Source of the DNA: Panax quinquefolius
Lineage: Eukaryota; Streptophyta; Magnoliopsida; Apiales; Araliaceae
DNA length: 64,000 nucleotides
Direction of reading: 5' to 3'
Assembly (NCBI GenBank): GCA_020205615.1
Contig: CM035169.1
Span: forward strand, 17,379,546-17,443,545
Made by a program: the position numbers and the translations under genes. The notes beneath the pieces are model-generated. The model was not told the origin of the DNA, made no database searches, and was given only the letters and a program-made list of their open reading frames with translations. Shown here in pieces: positions 1-11,714 of the stretch; position 1 is the first letter of the stretch; each line of letters begins with the position of its first letter.

Positions 1-349
1 GAATGATCCTCGGTCATAATCATACTAAGTTCATCTATGCACGTAAGCCAAAGATAACATAATATAACACGAGGATGATGACAATGACATAATAATTCAA
101 TAAAACAAGTTCAAGAATTATTTAATCCATGAATTATTAACGCCCAAATTGTCAACATGATATCGCTTTCAGAGAGTAAAATTCAAGAATGATCGTAAGA
201 ATATTTCCATGAAAAGATATCGATGAAACGCAAATATCAAGGATATTCTACTAATTTCATGGAGTATAGAAGTCAAAGTTTTAACCAACCGGTATAATAA
301 AGAATGGAATAACAAAAGAAATCACCATGCATGCGCGTATTGCATGTAT

Positions 350-690
350 AAAAGTTATTCCAATGTAATAATAATAATCTAACCAGTCGTGAAATTCACA
401 CCGTATGATGTTCCAATGTAATAATAAAGATGGAACCAGATCCGGTGTAAAACACACGTGATAGATATTCCAATGTAATGATAAAGATTTTAACCAGTCC
501 CTGTAAAAACACACATGCATGTGATGTTCCAACAGTATAATAATAAAATCTTAACCAACCAGTCCTGTAAAAAACACACGCATGTGATGTTCCAATGTAA
601 TAATAAGAAGAATGTCACCAAGTATAGGGTAAATCACAGATACAAAAGTTATTCCAATGTAATAATAAGCAATGGAATAACATAAGGATT
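350..690 (-). repeat. R-U5 tandem repeats, period about 58-62 bp
   Basis: About five imperfect copies of a unit containing TTCCAATGTAATAATAA, then AACCAGTCC, then a self-complementary core near ACATGCATGT. Equivalent arrays occur in all the LTRs at 6700-6960, 12960-13230, 18730-19010, 28740-29060, 36185-36510, 52385-52700 and 59940-60330. They lie downstream of the TATA box in the direction of transcription, so they should be in the RNA leader. They generate the spurious reading frames in this region. Confidence 0.8.
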
Positions 691-980
691 TCACCAAGTA
701 TAGGTATGCCACAGATACAAAGTTATGTATAGGTATACCACTTTTTTACAAAAGTTATCAATGTAATAATAATGAATGGAATAATGTAAGTTCTCTTCAA
801 GAAGAAAGAATAACACCCTTACCGTAAAAAAAACCTAATATAGAAGAACCGAATATTGGCAAGTAAGTAGCGAGAATACTCTTCTTCTTCTATATATTTT
901 CTCTATAGCTTCTCTCTATAATTTCTCTCTCTCTGTAGTTTCAAATGAATTCGTAAGAAAATAATGAAGGAATGAGCTTC

Positions 981-988
981 TATTTATA
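981..988 (-). promoter_or_regulatory. LTR TATA box (TATAAATA)
   Basis: The minus strand reads CTATAAATAGAAGCTC, a canonical plant TATA context, followed by a pyrimidine-rich leader (TCTCTC tracts). The same box is at the same relative position in the other LTRs: 7324-7331, 13606-13613, 19368-19375, 29295-29302, 36748-36755, 52943-52950 (minus) and 59747-59754 (plus). Transcription should start about 30 bp downstream, which fixes the U3/R boundary. Confidence 0.75.
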
Positions 989-1117
989 GAAAATGGAATG
1001 CATAAGAATTAATCCATGAACTATCCCGTATTGATTTACTTTAATCTGACTATTCATATTTAAAGAAAAATCTTTTAAATAAAATATAATATATTCTATT
1101 TATATAAAAATTTTTTA

Positions 1118-1178
1118 CTACGCAAACACTATGCAATACTATGCAAAACACTACGCAAAAACACTACGCAACACTATG
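1118..1178 (-). repeat. U3 minisatellite of family-A LTR
   Basis: Short tandem repeats of ACACTACGCAA / ACACTATGCAA, about 11-13 bp each, lie just upstream of the TATA box in the U3. Copies of the array are at 7470-7525, 13740-13792 and 19505-19570 with different unit numbers. Their position suggests enhancer-like repeats, as known in U3 regions of other LTR elements. This role is inferred. Confidence 0.6.
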
Positions 1179-1722
1179 CATAATAAAATATAATATATTC
1201 TATTTATGTAATAACTTTAATAAAGTATTCTATTTTATATAAAGATGTTTCGCTTTTATTACGCTAATAATACTGTAATAAAACAAAACGTCATTATCGC
1301 TATAATAATTCATATTTATTAATCGACAATAATGGAATCAAACCGAGTGACTTCTCACATAAGATCAATAATCAATACCGCAGCTACTACGCAACCACAC
1401 GACATCATCATATTTTTACTACCGAGTAGTTCAACAAGAACTACCAGTAAAACTTCCGCCGTTATTTCAATAAAATATTTTTGTCGCTTTCAATCCGACA
1501 ATAATTTCGCTAGGGGTCCACCAATGATTGAGCCATTGCATTTAATATTCCCCGCTAAACCGAATATTCCCCACCAATCTAATATAATATAAACCACTCA
1601 GATACTTTGCAAAATTTATAAATACTACCCACAACTATAATATTATCTCAAATTCACACCATAATATTAAAAAATTATTTCAACAAAATTTAAATCTTTA
1701 TCGATAAAATCTGGGTCTCACA

Positions 1723-1733
1723 ATCTCCTCCTT
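1723..1733 (-). other. Polypurine tract of LARD-A1
   Basis: The minus strand reads AAGGAGGAGAT directly before the 3' LTR terminus TGTGAGACCC. This is the expected position and composition for the plus-strand primer of an LTR retrotransposon. The A2 element has a matching tract at 14339-14350. Confidence 0.75.
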
Positions 1734-2149
1734 ATGGAATTTCTCACCGAAATTAGGGTACGACTGTATGATAAAGAGATGAGGATACCTCAATACCTTT
1801 ATCGCTTAAAAATATTAAATTCATCTTTGAAATCCTACCAAAGATATTCATTAACAATTCATCTTTGCACTACAAAGCCAAAGATATACAATCAGAAACC
1901 AATAATACCGAGACGCACTTAATAAGATCACAACCACGAATTATCCATGCACCATCGCCAAGGATATTCGTGTTTTCAATTACTTACTACATGATTATAC
2001 CGAATAATCCTCGGGTCATAATCATACCAAGTCTATCAATGCACTACTACCAAAGACGACTTTTTTACCACATCCATGAATTAATATTTCATCACGAGAC
2101 TCACCAATAATTAATCCATATCATCGAATCATCCCCGCACTACGTGCCA

Positions 2150-3075
2150 AGGATATTCATTAAGATTACGACCACAAATTATCCATGCACTACTACCAAA
2201 GATAATCGTGTATTCATTAAGATCACGACCACAAATTATCCATGCACTACTACCAAAGATAATCGTATTCATTAAGATCACGACCACAAATTATCCATGC
2301 ACTACTACCAAAAGATAATTGTGTATTCATTAAGATTACACCACAAATTATCCATGCACTACTACCAAAGATAATCGTATATTCATTAAGATCACGACCA
2401 CAAATTATCCATGCACTACTACCAAAGATAATTGTGTATTCATTAAGATATCACGACCACAAATTATCCATGCACTACTACCAAAGATAATCATGTATTC
2501 ATTAAGATTACGACCACAAATTATCCATGCACTACTACCAAAGATAATTGTGTATTCATTAAGATCACGACCACAAATTATCCATGCACTACTACCAAAG
2601 ATAATCGTGTATTCATTAAGATCACGACCACAAATTATCCATGCACTACTACCAAAGATAATTGTATATTCATTAAGATCACGACCACAAATTATCCATG
2701 CACTACTACTACCAAAGATAATTGTGTATTCATTAAGATCACGACCACAAATTATCCATGCACTACTACCCAAAGATAATTGTGTATTCATTAAGATTAC
2801 GACCACAAATTATCCATGCACTACTACCAAAGATAATTGTGTATTCATTAAGATTACGCACCACAAATTATCCATGCACTACTACCAAAGATAATTGTGT
2901 ATTCATTAAGATCACGACCACAAATTATCCATGCACTACTACCAAAGATAATTGTGTATTCATTAAGATCCACAAATTAAATTATCCACGCACTACTACC
3001 AAAGATAATCAGTATTCATTAGTATCACGACCACAAATTATCCATGCACTACTACCAAAGATAATTGTGTTTTCA
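2150..3075 (-). repeat. 57-bp tandem array in LARD-A1, about 16 copies
   Basis: The unit on the plus strand holds CACAAATTATCCATGCACTA, then CTACCAAAGATAAT, then ATTCATTAAGAT. I count about 16 copies with small substitutions and indels. The period is a multiple of three and lacks stops in several frames, so it produces long but meaningless open frames on both strands. The same array has about 6 copies in A2 (14768-15120) and at least 4 in A3 (63586-63860), so it is copy-variable. It replaces coding sequence near the 3' end of the element. Confidence 0.9.
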
Positions 3076-3079
3076 ATTA

Positions 3080-4380
3080 CTACTATGATTATACCCAACA
3101 ATCCTCAATCATAATCATACCAAGTCCATCTATGCACTACAGCCACGTATGACTTTCTTTCAACATAATATAAGCATGAGGATAATGATATAAAGAATCA
3201 ATCAAATGAGATAAAGGATAAATATTAAACATTTATAATATAATTTATCCAGATTCAAGAATATCCCCATGTTATCAATCACTTAATAATCTCATAATCT
3301 AATAACATTAATATTATAATAATATTTTAATCACTTCTTAAATTTATAAACAATTTATCTCAATTGTTTACGCTTTTACCATATAATGCATTTAATCATT
3401 CAAAATGCCATACTCATAAAATATCATCACCAATTATCAAATCCTCATCAAAAATATGCATATACTCTATATAGGATTCTCTAGCCATAAAATCCTATTT
3501 TCAACTTTCATACTTCACATAACATATTTAACTCATATGTTCAGAATTAAACTATTTTCATGAAAAATACCAAATTAGTCCCAAAAATATTTCTTTTCTG
3601 GGATTTAGCATAATATAGTCCCATAATGAAAATATATTTTTCTCGATTTTTAAAATTCATTTACTATTTTTCAAAAATCAATTTCTAATTAATTCCTTAA
3701 GAAATTAGCTACCTCAAGTTTAACTCCAAAATTCCCAAATCTTGGCAGGACCTTACACATGTTAACGTGAGCTTCTAGTTTAAATTTCATGGTCATCTGA
3801 GTTATATAGAACTCCTAAGTATATAGCGTTTTTCATTTAAAAACCTAAATATTGAAATAGTCATAACTTGCTCATTTTAAGTCGAATGAGCTCATTTTTG
3901 GACAGGAGGTACTTTATACCATATACTTTCATGTCCCAAAACCCAGAATTTTTCTCATAATTTAAGTGGCCGAAACAGTCCCTTAAAGTTTCTGGGCAGT
4001 AGCATTTTTTTAAATTTACAGCTTTGGCCTCCTTTGCTAAAATCAGTCCACACAAAAAATCTACAACACCTTTTCCAGTAATTCCACTTGGATTAGTTAG
4101 GTAACTCATAGATCTAACTCTAGGACTTGACCACATTCAAAAATTCAAAATATAATAAGAGATATGGTCAATTGAATTTCATGTTACGCTTTTCACCAAA
4201 ATCTGATTTTCAACTCTTTGTGATTTCTAAGAAACTTTCATGTTTTTACATACTAACCAACATAACTCATCATAAAACTACTACTAATACCACTCAATAC
4301 CCATGATTTTCATTATTCCAATGCTTTTATTATGACTTTCATCATAAACCACGTAAACTGCTCATTTAGTCAAGAAATAT
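3080..4380 (-). other. Conserved non-coding internal block of LARD family
   Basis: About 1.3 kb without a usable gene, but strongly conserved between A1 (3080-4380), A2 (15125-16440) and A3 (62060-63540, opposite strand). The 3861-4136 stretch is open on the minus strand for 91 codons in A1. The equivalent frame is interrupted differently in A2 and A3, so I do not call it a protein. The block sits where family B has reverse transcriptase to integrase. I recognise no host gene in it. Confidence 0.6.
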
Positions 4381-4816
4381 TCGAGGGTTTAAGAAATGGG
4401 TTTTTGTATCGGGGTCAATACAAAATTCGATTTCACGCCTAGGTAGGCTAGGAAATCTTCAAGAATACGCCAAGAAATTTATTAATGATAGAAATATCAT
4501 TCAAAATCATATTACTTTATCCAAGACTTGATAAGACGTCACATTGATACCAACTGCGACTTCTATCCCTTAACCTAGATAAAGACCTCACAACGATACC
4601 TATAAACTTGCCATCTTCATTCACGATGTCGCCACAGTAAAGTCCGCTTCGCAGCATTCCACACAAGGAAGTCAACAACGAAAGGTTCGGGGCTCTTTAC
4701 TTATGGCTTGATATCACAAAGATTAACTTTAGGATTTGGTTACTTTGAATTCAGATAACAAAGTTGGTTAGAATATGAAAGCTAACAACCTTACAAAAAG
4801 AATAATGAGTAGTTAA

Positions 4817-5090
4817 TCAATCGCTTTTAAAAATTACCTCAAAGGCAAGTATTTTCAAAGAGATAAGATCGACAGTAACGTGAAAGTGTTTATTTGAAAC
4901 AACAAGATTAATAAATGTTGGAGGTAACGGGTTTCTCCCAACGGTTTCAATAGATAAATCAAAGTCTAATTTCTCCTGAGTCAAATTTAAACGCTGAACG
5001 CAAGCAAGAGAGAGAAAAAAAGAATGGGTAGAACCTAGATTCAATAAGGTATAGACTTCAAGAATTTATAATTAACTTAACCCCCGCTAA
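4817..5090 (-). pseudogene. Retropepsin (aspartic protease) remnant, LARD-A1
   Basis: A minus-strand frame carries NLGSTHSFF at the position of the retropepsin active site. The usual gypsy motif is DTGSTHSFIS, which is intact in the family-B copy at 49701-49919. The catalytic Asp is Asn here and the next residue is Leu, so the product could not work even if translated. Downstream residues such as LTQEKLDFDL and FEVI align by eye with the B copy. The frame then stops before reverse transcriptase. It is a fossil stub from an autonomous ancestor. Confidence 0.7.
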
Positions 5091-5101
5091 ACTTCGCTCG
5101 T

Positions 5102-5290
5102 TTACCCACTTTTTGAGAAGTCACGAAAACGCCTTCCCGAAAACCACCGACTTTGTTTTTGTCCAGATCCGCTTTTTGCCACCACTATCCCAAATGGACT
5201 TGACTTCACTATACAACAAAATCGAGCTAAATGACCTTCTCTCTTGAAATTTCCACTTCTATTATCTTTGCCATGATTACCAATCAAGTG
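5102..5290 (-). pseudogene. Gag nucleocapsid zinc-knuckle remnant, LARD-A1
   Basis: The minus-strand frame contains KREGHLARFC, matching the second half of a CCHC knuckle (CYNCGREGHLARFC in the family-B copies). The first two cysteines of the knuckle are lost. Only about 340 bp separate this from the primer binding site, so the capsid part of gag is missing. A similar remnant lies in A2 at 17150-17330. Confidence 0.65.
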
Positions 5291-5630
5291 GTTACCATTC
5301 TTAATATGATAATTTCCCCACGATGGTTATCATTGTTCGATAAATACCGCCACACCAAGATGATTATTATTATCGTGTTGTTGGTCGTTACCTTTTGTTT
5401 GAAATGAATCAACACTCTCATGTGCTTCATTGCTTATCTCAAAGATTTTCGTATGCCATTCTCAAACACCGCCACAAAACAAGGGTTAATTAACATATCA
5501 CATATTATCCCTATATTCGACCGACCAATTAAAATACCAAATAAATTTAGGTAGGTCATACTAATGAAGGAATTCCCTGCCTCCCTCCTAGTTCTTATTC
5601 TCACATCTCAGCCAGTGATCATATCCCTAA

Positions 5631-5641
5631 GCTCGATACCA
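5631..5641 (-). other. Primer binding site (initiator Met tRNA type), LARD-A1
   Basis: The minus strand reads TGGTATCGAGC a few bases after the 5' LTR end (GGGGGCGTCA). This matches the 3' end complement of plant initiator tRNA-Met (TGGTATCAGAGC) with one deletion or mismatch. Sites at 35076-35086, 51270-51281 and 61388-61399 are equivalent. Confidence 0.75.
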
Positions 5642-5645
5642 ACCG

Positions 5646-8066
5646 TGACGCCCCCAAAATTAGGTATACGCCACCCATCTTGGGTCGCCACTTACATGGT
5701 ACATAAATTCAAATACAACTTACTAATATAACTGCTGTACAATAATACGATATAAACCGTGAGTTTGAATACAAATATTGTCTACTAGATATTATACAAA
5801 CTCAAAAGGAGTCCTCATTACAACTATTATCACACTATTTCACGTAATAGTGAGGACTACTAATGCTATCCTCCGACCATTACTTCGCTCCCGACTCGTC
5901 TCAAATATGTTCTCATTTCCCAAGAGAATAAAGAAAAGAAAGGGTGAGCTCAACTAGCCCAAAGAAGAAATATTACGACTAAGATAATGCGTAATAAATT
6001 ATCATTAGCCTTCAACAAAGGTTAAACCGATAAAATACAATAGACAACCAAATTTAATCAAGCAGCTTAATAAGCAATCCATTAAAAGAGTCAAGAGAGA
6101 ATAAAGTCTACTATCTTTTAGGTTTTAAAAGGTTTTCATCAATTTTTATCGCCGAGACTCAAATTTTAATAAATAAACCACCACATCTAATCATCCCCGC
6201 ATATCACTGGCCAAGGATTTTCATCAAATTATCAATGGTCATGACTATACCGAATCACCCCCGGTCATAATCATACCAAAAACTATCCATCATCGCATTA
6301 CAAAAGCCACCGAGGACTTTTGTCACATCATTTATATCAAGTCATGATTATACCGAATGATCCTCGGTCATAATCATACTAAGTTCATCTATGCACGTAA
6401 GCCAAAGATAACATAATATAACATGAGGATGATGACAATGACATAATAATTCAATAAAACAAGTTCAAGAATTATTTAATCCATGAATTATTAACGCCCA
6501 AATTGTCAACACGATATCGCTTTTAGAGAGTAAAATTCAAGAATGATCAAGAATATTTCCATGAAAAGATATCGATGAAACGCAAATATCAAGGATATTC
6601 TACTAATTTCATGGAGTATAGAGTCAAAGTTTTAACCAACCGGGTATAATAAAGAATGGAATAACAAAAGAAATCACCACGCATGCAGATTGCATGATAA
6701 AGTTATTCCAATGTAATAATAATAACGGAACCAGTCGTGAAATTCACACCAACAGATGTTCCAATGTAATAATAAAGATGGAACTGCATCCTGTAAAACA
6801 CATGATAGATATTCCAACAGTAATGATAAAGATTTTAACCAGTCCTGTAAAACACACATGCATGTGATGTTCCAACAAATAATAATAAAATTTTAACTGT
6901 GTCCCAGTAAAACACATGCATGTGATGTTCCAATGTATTAATAGAAAGAATGTCACCAAGTATAGGTAAAATCAGATACAAAAGTTATTCCAATGTAATA
7001 ATAAGCAATGGAATAACATAAGGATTTCACCAAGTATAGGTATGCCACAGATACAAAAGTTATGTATAGGTATATGCCACTTTTACAAAAGTTATTCCAA
7101 TGTAATAATAATGAATGGAATAATGTAAGTTCTCTTCAAGAAGAAAGAATAACACCCTTACCGTAAAAAATAACCTTACCTAATATAGAAGTAATATAGA
7201 AAGTGAAGTAAGTAATACTACTTTTCTTCTTTCTATAATTTTCTCTATAGCTTCTCTCTCTATAATTTCTCTCTGTAGAGTTTCAAATGAATCTCGTAAG
7301 AAAATAATGAAGGAATGAGCTTCTATTTATAGGAAAATGGAATGCATAAGAATTAATCCATGAACTATCCGTATTGATTTACTTTAATCTGACTATCCAT
7401 ATTTAAAGAAAAATCTTTTAAATAAAATATAATATATTCTATTTATATAAAAACATTTTACTACGCAAACACTATGCAATACTACGCAAAAAACACTACG
7501 CAAAAACACTATGCAACACTATAAATAATAAAATATAATATATTCTATTTATGTAATAACTTTAATAAAGTATTCTATTTTATATAAAGATGTTTCGCTT
7601 TATTACGCTAATAATACTAATAAAACAAAACGTCATTATCGCTATAATAATTCATATTATTAATCGACAATAATGGAATCAAACCGAGTGACTTCTCACA
7701 TAAGATCAATAATCAATACCGCAGTGCTACTACGCAACCACACGACATCGTATTTTTTACTACCGAAAGTAGTTCAACAAGAATCACCAGAAAACTTCCG
7801 CCGTTATTTCAATAAAATATTTTTGTCGCTTTTCAATCAATCCGACAATAATTTCACGCTAGGGGTCCACCAATGATTGAGCTGCATTGTATTAATATTC
7901 CCCGCTAAACCTAATATTCCCCACCAATCGAATATAATATAACCACTGCATACTTTTGCAAAATTTATAAATACTACCCACAACTATAATATTATCTCAA
8001 ATTCACACCATAAAAAATTATTTCAAAAAATTTAAATCTTTATTGATAAAATTTAAATCTTTATCG
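5646..8066 (-). repeat. 5' LTR of LARD-A1 (end truncated)
   Basis: It starts on the plus strand with TGACGCCCCCAAAATTAGG and runs 2.4 kb in parallel with the A2 LTRs (11918-14338, 17684-20106). The distal end does not reach the expected CTGGGTCTCACA. Instead a segment near AAATTTAAATCTTTAT is duplicated and the homology stops near 8066. It contains the R-U5 repeats (6700-6960), TATA box (7324-7331) and U3 minisatellite (7470-7525). Confidence 0.85.
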
Positions 8067-9534
8067 TGATTTTCAAAACTGGAGAATCAATGATCGGGAA
8101 TATTCGTATTTATGCATCGGTAGCCATGTGTGGGCCCCATAACGGAAAGCGATTGGATGAAGAAAACGATAAATATAAGTTGTTTTTAAATAACTACGTA
8201 GTTGTTATGCAATTAATACTATTGGAATACCCGTGGGTTAAAACAAAGTAATACGCGTTGTTGACAAGAAGATTAGATTGTGATATGCACCAATTATTGA
8301 AGGCACTACTCAATAATGGTTACGATAATTACCGCTCAAAGATTGTATTGAGTTAATAATTGTCATGCGCTGATATTTTATATTGTCATTATTTCAATAA
8401 TTGTCATTACACAAATATTTTTCATTATCGAAACAATAATTCATATTATCCTAATAATATTATTAGATAACATTATTGGCAATGTCTAGAAAGTTATGTC
8501 TAAGGAGAGGTTTGGTCACCTAATTGCGCCAAGAAGAAGAAATTCTTATCGAAAGCCCCTCTCTCCTTCCTGAACCGGTTGTCATTATAATGTGATTACG
8601 TAATATTATTTGTGAATAATTAATTATTGATTTATATGATGAGGAAAATATTGATTTTATGTGGATATAGATGGAGAAAATTTTATATAGTGACAATTGT
8701 TGAAAATTGAAATTTTATCTTTTTCGATAAAATAATTTATTTAAAAATATTATTATATTTTAATAATATAATAATGGTGATATTTTACAACGAATGTGGG
8801 ATATATGAGTATACGAGGAGGAAGAGTATTTTTGTTGCAATAAATGTTTAAAACATGTTAAACATGTCTGCATGGACCCCATTTATCGACTCGAAATTTG
8901 ATTATACCACAGTAAAATCGCCTTGCTTGTGGATTTCTTGGCCAATTTCGCTTTGGAATTTGGAAAAACTTTCTTCCGCAAAATTGTAGAGAATTGAATT
9001 TCCTATAAAAACTCATGAGATTCAATTTTCTGATGAAAGGGCTATTAATTATGAATTATTGAAGTTCCAAGTTCAAATAATTGATTTTGGGAGTTTGAAA
9101 TATTTTTGTAAGAAAAACGTTTTTTGTTGTAATTGAGTGGCTCACATGTGTTATAAATGATCTGAAATCAGATTTCTAAGGTGGGCTTGAATATTTTTAA
9201 GAAATATTATTATTTTATTAAATTTTCTCGCTTTGGTGTTCTAAGCATTTTCCTATAAATAGGTGCTTAGGTTAAATTTAAAATCACACCGTAAATCCAA
9301 GTTTTCTCTCTATATTATCGAGCGTATTCTTGTGAGTATTTTGAGTATACTTTGAGTATTGCTATACTGGTGCAAGTCCAAGTCATAGCTTTATATCCTG
9401 TGTTTCAAATTTGAAGATTGATCTTTCGAGGTAAGGGATATTATTTTTTCAGTAATGATATTATTTCTTCAATATCATTATAATCGAAATGTTGATCCAA
9501 GTTTTTATCAAATTTGGAACTTTTTCATGTCAAG

Positions 9535-9720
9535 TTACTATTCATGGGTTACTATTCATGAGTTACTATTCACGAAGTTACTATTCATGAGTTACTATTC
9601 ACGAGTTACTATTCACGAGTACTATTCATGAAGCGTGAAGATGTTTTTGTGAAATTTCTATCTTTTGGTGTCTGAGTTACTATTCACGATACTGAGACTA
9701 TTCACGATACTCTGATCTTA
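9535..9720 (+). repeat. Minisatellite GAGTTACTATTCA in family-C LTR
   Basis: About ten imperfect copies of a 15-17-bp unit based on GTTACTATTCACGA. The counterpart in the other family-C LTR is at 27385-27560 (units based on AACTCGTGAATAAG on the plus strand). It lies just inside the LTR downstream of GGTAAGGGATATTAT. Confidence 0.7.
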
Positions 9721-9949
9721 TTCATTCAATAAAAATAAAATTTCTTCTTTTCGTCTAAAATATCTATTCGGATACTAACTCGATTGTATCCATGTTTTGA
9801 TCATTCTTGAATTTTACACCACTATGATTATTTTTGAGGTATTTTTGACGTGGATAAAACCAAGTACGAATCCTTAATCCTTAATCCTTGTCATTTTGTT
9901 TCACCGGATTCGCTTTTTAAAAAAAAATATTTTCATCATCCTCGCCTTA

Positions 9950-10170
9950 AATGATGATATTATGGAATATCTTTGGCCCAGTAGTGCAAAGATGAATGAT
10001 TTCAAGAATATCTTTGGCCCGTAGTAAAAGATGAACAGTGTTGAGATGAACACGATCGATCGATTAATATCTTTGGCTCAGAAGTGCAAAGATGAACAGT
10101 GTTTTAAAAACAATACCAATTAATCGATGAATATCTTCGCCCCAGAGTGCAAAGATGAATATTTGATTCC
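9950..10170 (+). repeat. Dispersed repeats of ATCTTTGG(C)CCAGTAGTGCAAAGATGAA
   Basis: Four or five spaced copies of a motif that pairs with itself: ATCTTTG, a spacer of about 10 bases, then CAAAGAT. Counterparts in reverse orientation are at 26995-27130. Each copy could form a 7-bp stem. They lie in the R-U5 part of the family-C LTR. Confidence 0.6.
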
Positions 10171-10708
10171 GTATGTATATCGATTGATGTTACAGGATAA
10201 AAGATAGACGATGAACTTTTAAATTCATACATAGAAGATAGTAGTTTGCATTCTCTACTTAACTCTTCTAATGAATTATTATTTCACCATAATATTGATT
10301 TAAAATTTGTTGTCTATCAGATTCTATTAGATTTTTCCCTCGTTGAAGACTAACGATAATTTGTTGATATTATCTTAGTCATAATATTCTTTTATCGAAG
10401 CTAGTTGAGCTCACCCTTTCCTTTTTGTTTCATTTTTCTCGTGAGGCGAGAATATAAATGAGTACGGTCCTGGTAATGGAATGAAGGTTTTAGAAAGAAT
10501 TGTTTAGTAGTCCTCACCATTTTGTAAAATAATGTATCAATAAATGTGATGAGGATTTATTTGAGTATAGATATTGCCTGTAAGATAATATTTGTATTCA
10601 AACTCACAGCTTTACTATTGTAATAATAAAGTTGTAGTTGTTTACATGCATCTATGTATTGACAACTCGTAATAGTGTGATGTATACCTATTTTGGGGGC
10701 GCCACACC

Positions 10709-10773
10709 GCCCCTGCCCCTCGCCCCCCCCCGCCCCGTGACTAACATCATTCCCCACCCCCCAATGTCTCTTT

Positions 10774-10811
<38 letters not shown>

Positions 10812-10972
10812 CCTTCCATTTACGTAAACTCCCCCCCCCCCCCAATTTCCATTCTTCATCCCACATGTGGGCCCCACCCCACATGTCCCTTTCACACACA
10901 TCACACTCACACACAAATATTATATATATATATATACTCTGAATCATCTTCTACCGATTATTTTGAAAAATG
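10709..10972. repeat. C-tracts and AT microsatellites
   Basis: Low-complexity sequence with C-runs (10723-10735, 10831-10843), a (TA)n run at 10778-10808, a second at 10922-10935 and CACACA stretches. It is the most GC-rich patch in the window and lies exactly between two LTR fragments. Open frames here are microsatellite products, not genes. Confidence 0.8.
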
Positions 10973-11714
10973 GATAAATGGGGGTCCATAAAATAAGTTA
11001 AAATTATCACAAATATTTCATAAAAATCACCTTAATATTTTTAACAATATTTATCATCATTATTATAATTGGTAATATTTAACAACCAGATTGTTCTCAG
11101 GAAAGAGAGGGTTTTTCGATAAGAATTTTTCCCTATTGGCGCGCAATTAGGCTTTCCGATAAGGATTTCTCCTCGACAGAACTTTATAGATATCGTCAAT
11201 ATTGCAAATAATAATATGAATAACTTTTTCGTCTCAATTATTGATTTAATAATATAAAAATTATTGACAATAATTGAATCAAATAACGTGAGATACTACG
11301 CAACAATTCATCAGAGTAATAATTGAATAAATCGGTGACTTCTCACGTAAAGATCAATAATCAATATCGTATTATTACTATACAACCACGCCAGACATCG
11401 CATTTTTACCACCGGGTATTTCAACAGTTTAACGATAAAACTTTCGCCGTTATTTTTATAAAAAGATATTTATGTCGTTTTTTCATTTCGACAATAATTC
11501 CGTTGTGGGGTCCACAAATGATTGTGCCGTCGTACGAATATTTTATGTTAAAACGAATATTCCCCGACCAATCGAATATTTTATAACAACTTGATTTCTT
11601 TGCAAAATTTATAAATATTACTCACAATTATAACATTATATCAAATCCACGCCATAATATTCAAAAATATATTTCAAGAAAAATTCATCTATTCATAAAA
11701 GCTGGGGTCTTACA
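10973..11714 (-). repeat. Truncated family-B-like LTR (U3 end)
   Basis: The block ends at 11714 with GCTGGGGTCTTACA, the family-B/C LTR terminus. It matches the last 740 bp of the family-B LTRs (landmarks GGGGTCCACAAATGATTG and TTGCAAAATTTATAAATATT). The rest of the LTR is absent to the left, where homology stops near GGGGTCCATAAAATAA. No promoter box remains. It is a broken, probably older copy. Confidence 0.7.

Larger units (their letters stand above)
1..1722 (-). repeat. 3' LTR of LARD-A1 (partial)
   Basis: This is the upstream part (U3 and part of R-U5) of a family-A LTR read on the minus strand. The terminus at 1722 reads TGTGAGACCC on the minus strand, as in the A2 LTRs that end at 14338 and 20106. 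The downstream part of the LTR lies to the left of the window. It contains a TATA box, a short U3 minisatellite and the roughly 60-bp R-U5 tandem repeats found in every family-A and family-B LTR here. Confidence 0.85.
1..8066 (-). mobile_element. LARD-A1: non-autonomous Ty3/gypsy retrotransposon (left end outside window)
   Basis: The order on the minus strand is 5' LTR (5646-8066), initiator-Met-type primer site (5631-5641), a gag/protease stub, non-coding sequence, a 57-bp tandem array, a polypurine tract and the 3' LTR (1-1722, cut by the window edge). No reverse transcriptase, RNase H or integrase can be found. The internal region of about 3.9 kb therefore cannot support its own mobility, as in LARDs (large retrotransposon derivatives). 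Its stub and spacer align by eye with the family-B chromovirus copies at 30-35 kb and 46-51 kb, the likely source of the missing proteins. The 5' LTR lacks its terminal TGTGAGACCC and ends in a rearranged junction near 8066. The assignment to gypsy is firm; the LARD label is inference from structure. Confidence 0.85.
8067..10708 (+). repeat. Family-C LTR fragment, plus orientation
   Basis: From about 8093 the sequence matches, in reverse complement, the family-C LTR pieces at 53883-54482 and 26412-27643. Landmarks include GTGGGCCCCATAACGGAAAG and the end TTTTGGGGGCGCCA near 10706. The U3 terminus is missing, about 26 bp of filler lies at the join, and no primer site follows, so this is a truncated LTR. 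It retains about 950 bp (8485-9437) that the other family-C copy lost. No coding frame is supported here. Confidence 0.7.

Noticed and set aside
281..532. Open frames rich in Tyr/Ile and LHWNI words across the LTRs
   Set aside because: They are products of the R-U5 tandem repeats, occur in every LTR in different frames and have no start context or conservation at protein level.
2405..3114. Long open frames on both strands encoding 19-residue repeats
   Set aside because: They follow only from a 57-bp tandem unit that is divisible by three and stop-free. Frames are open on both strands and unit number varies, so this is not a repeat protein.
4500..4570. Second TGGTATC word resembling a primer binding site inside LARD-A1
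   Set aside because: It is inside the element, far from an LTR end, and conserved only as part of the internal block; the true site is at 5631-5641.
10638..10991. Proline-rich open frame of about 117 codons
   Set aside because: It is produced by C-runs, TA and CA microsatellites and has no domain.
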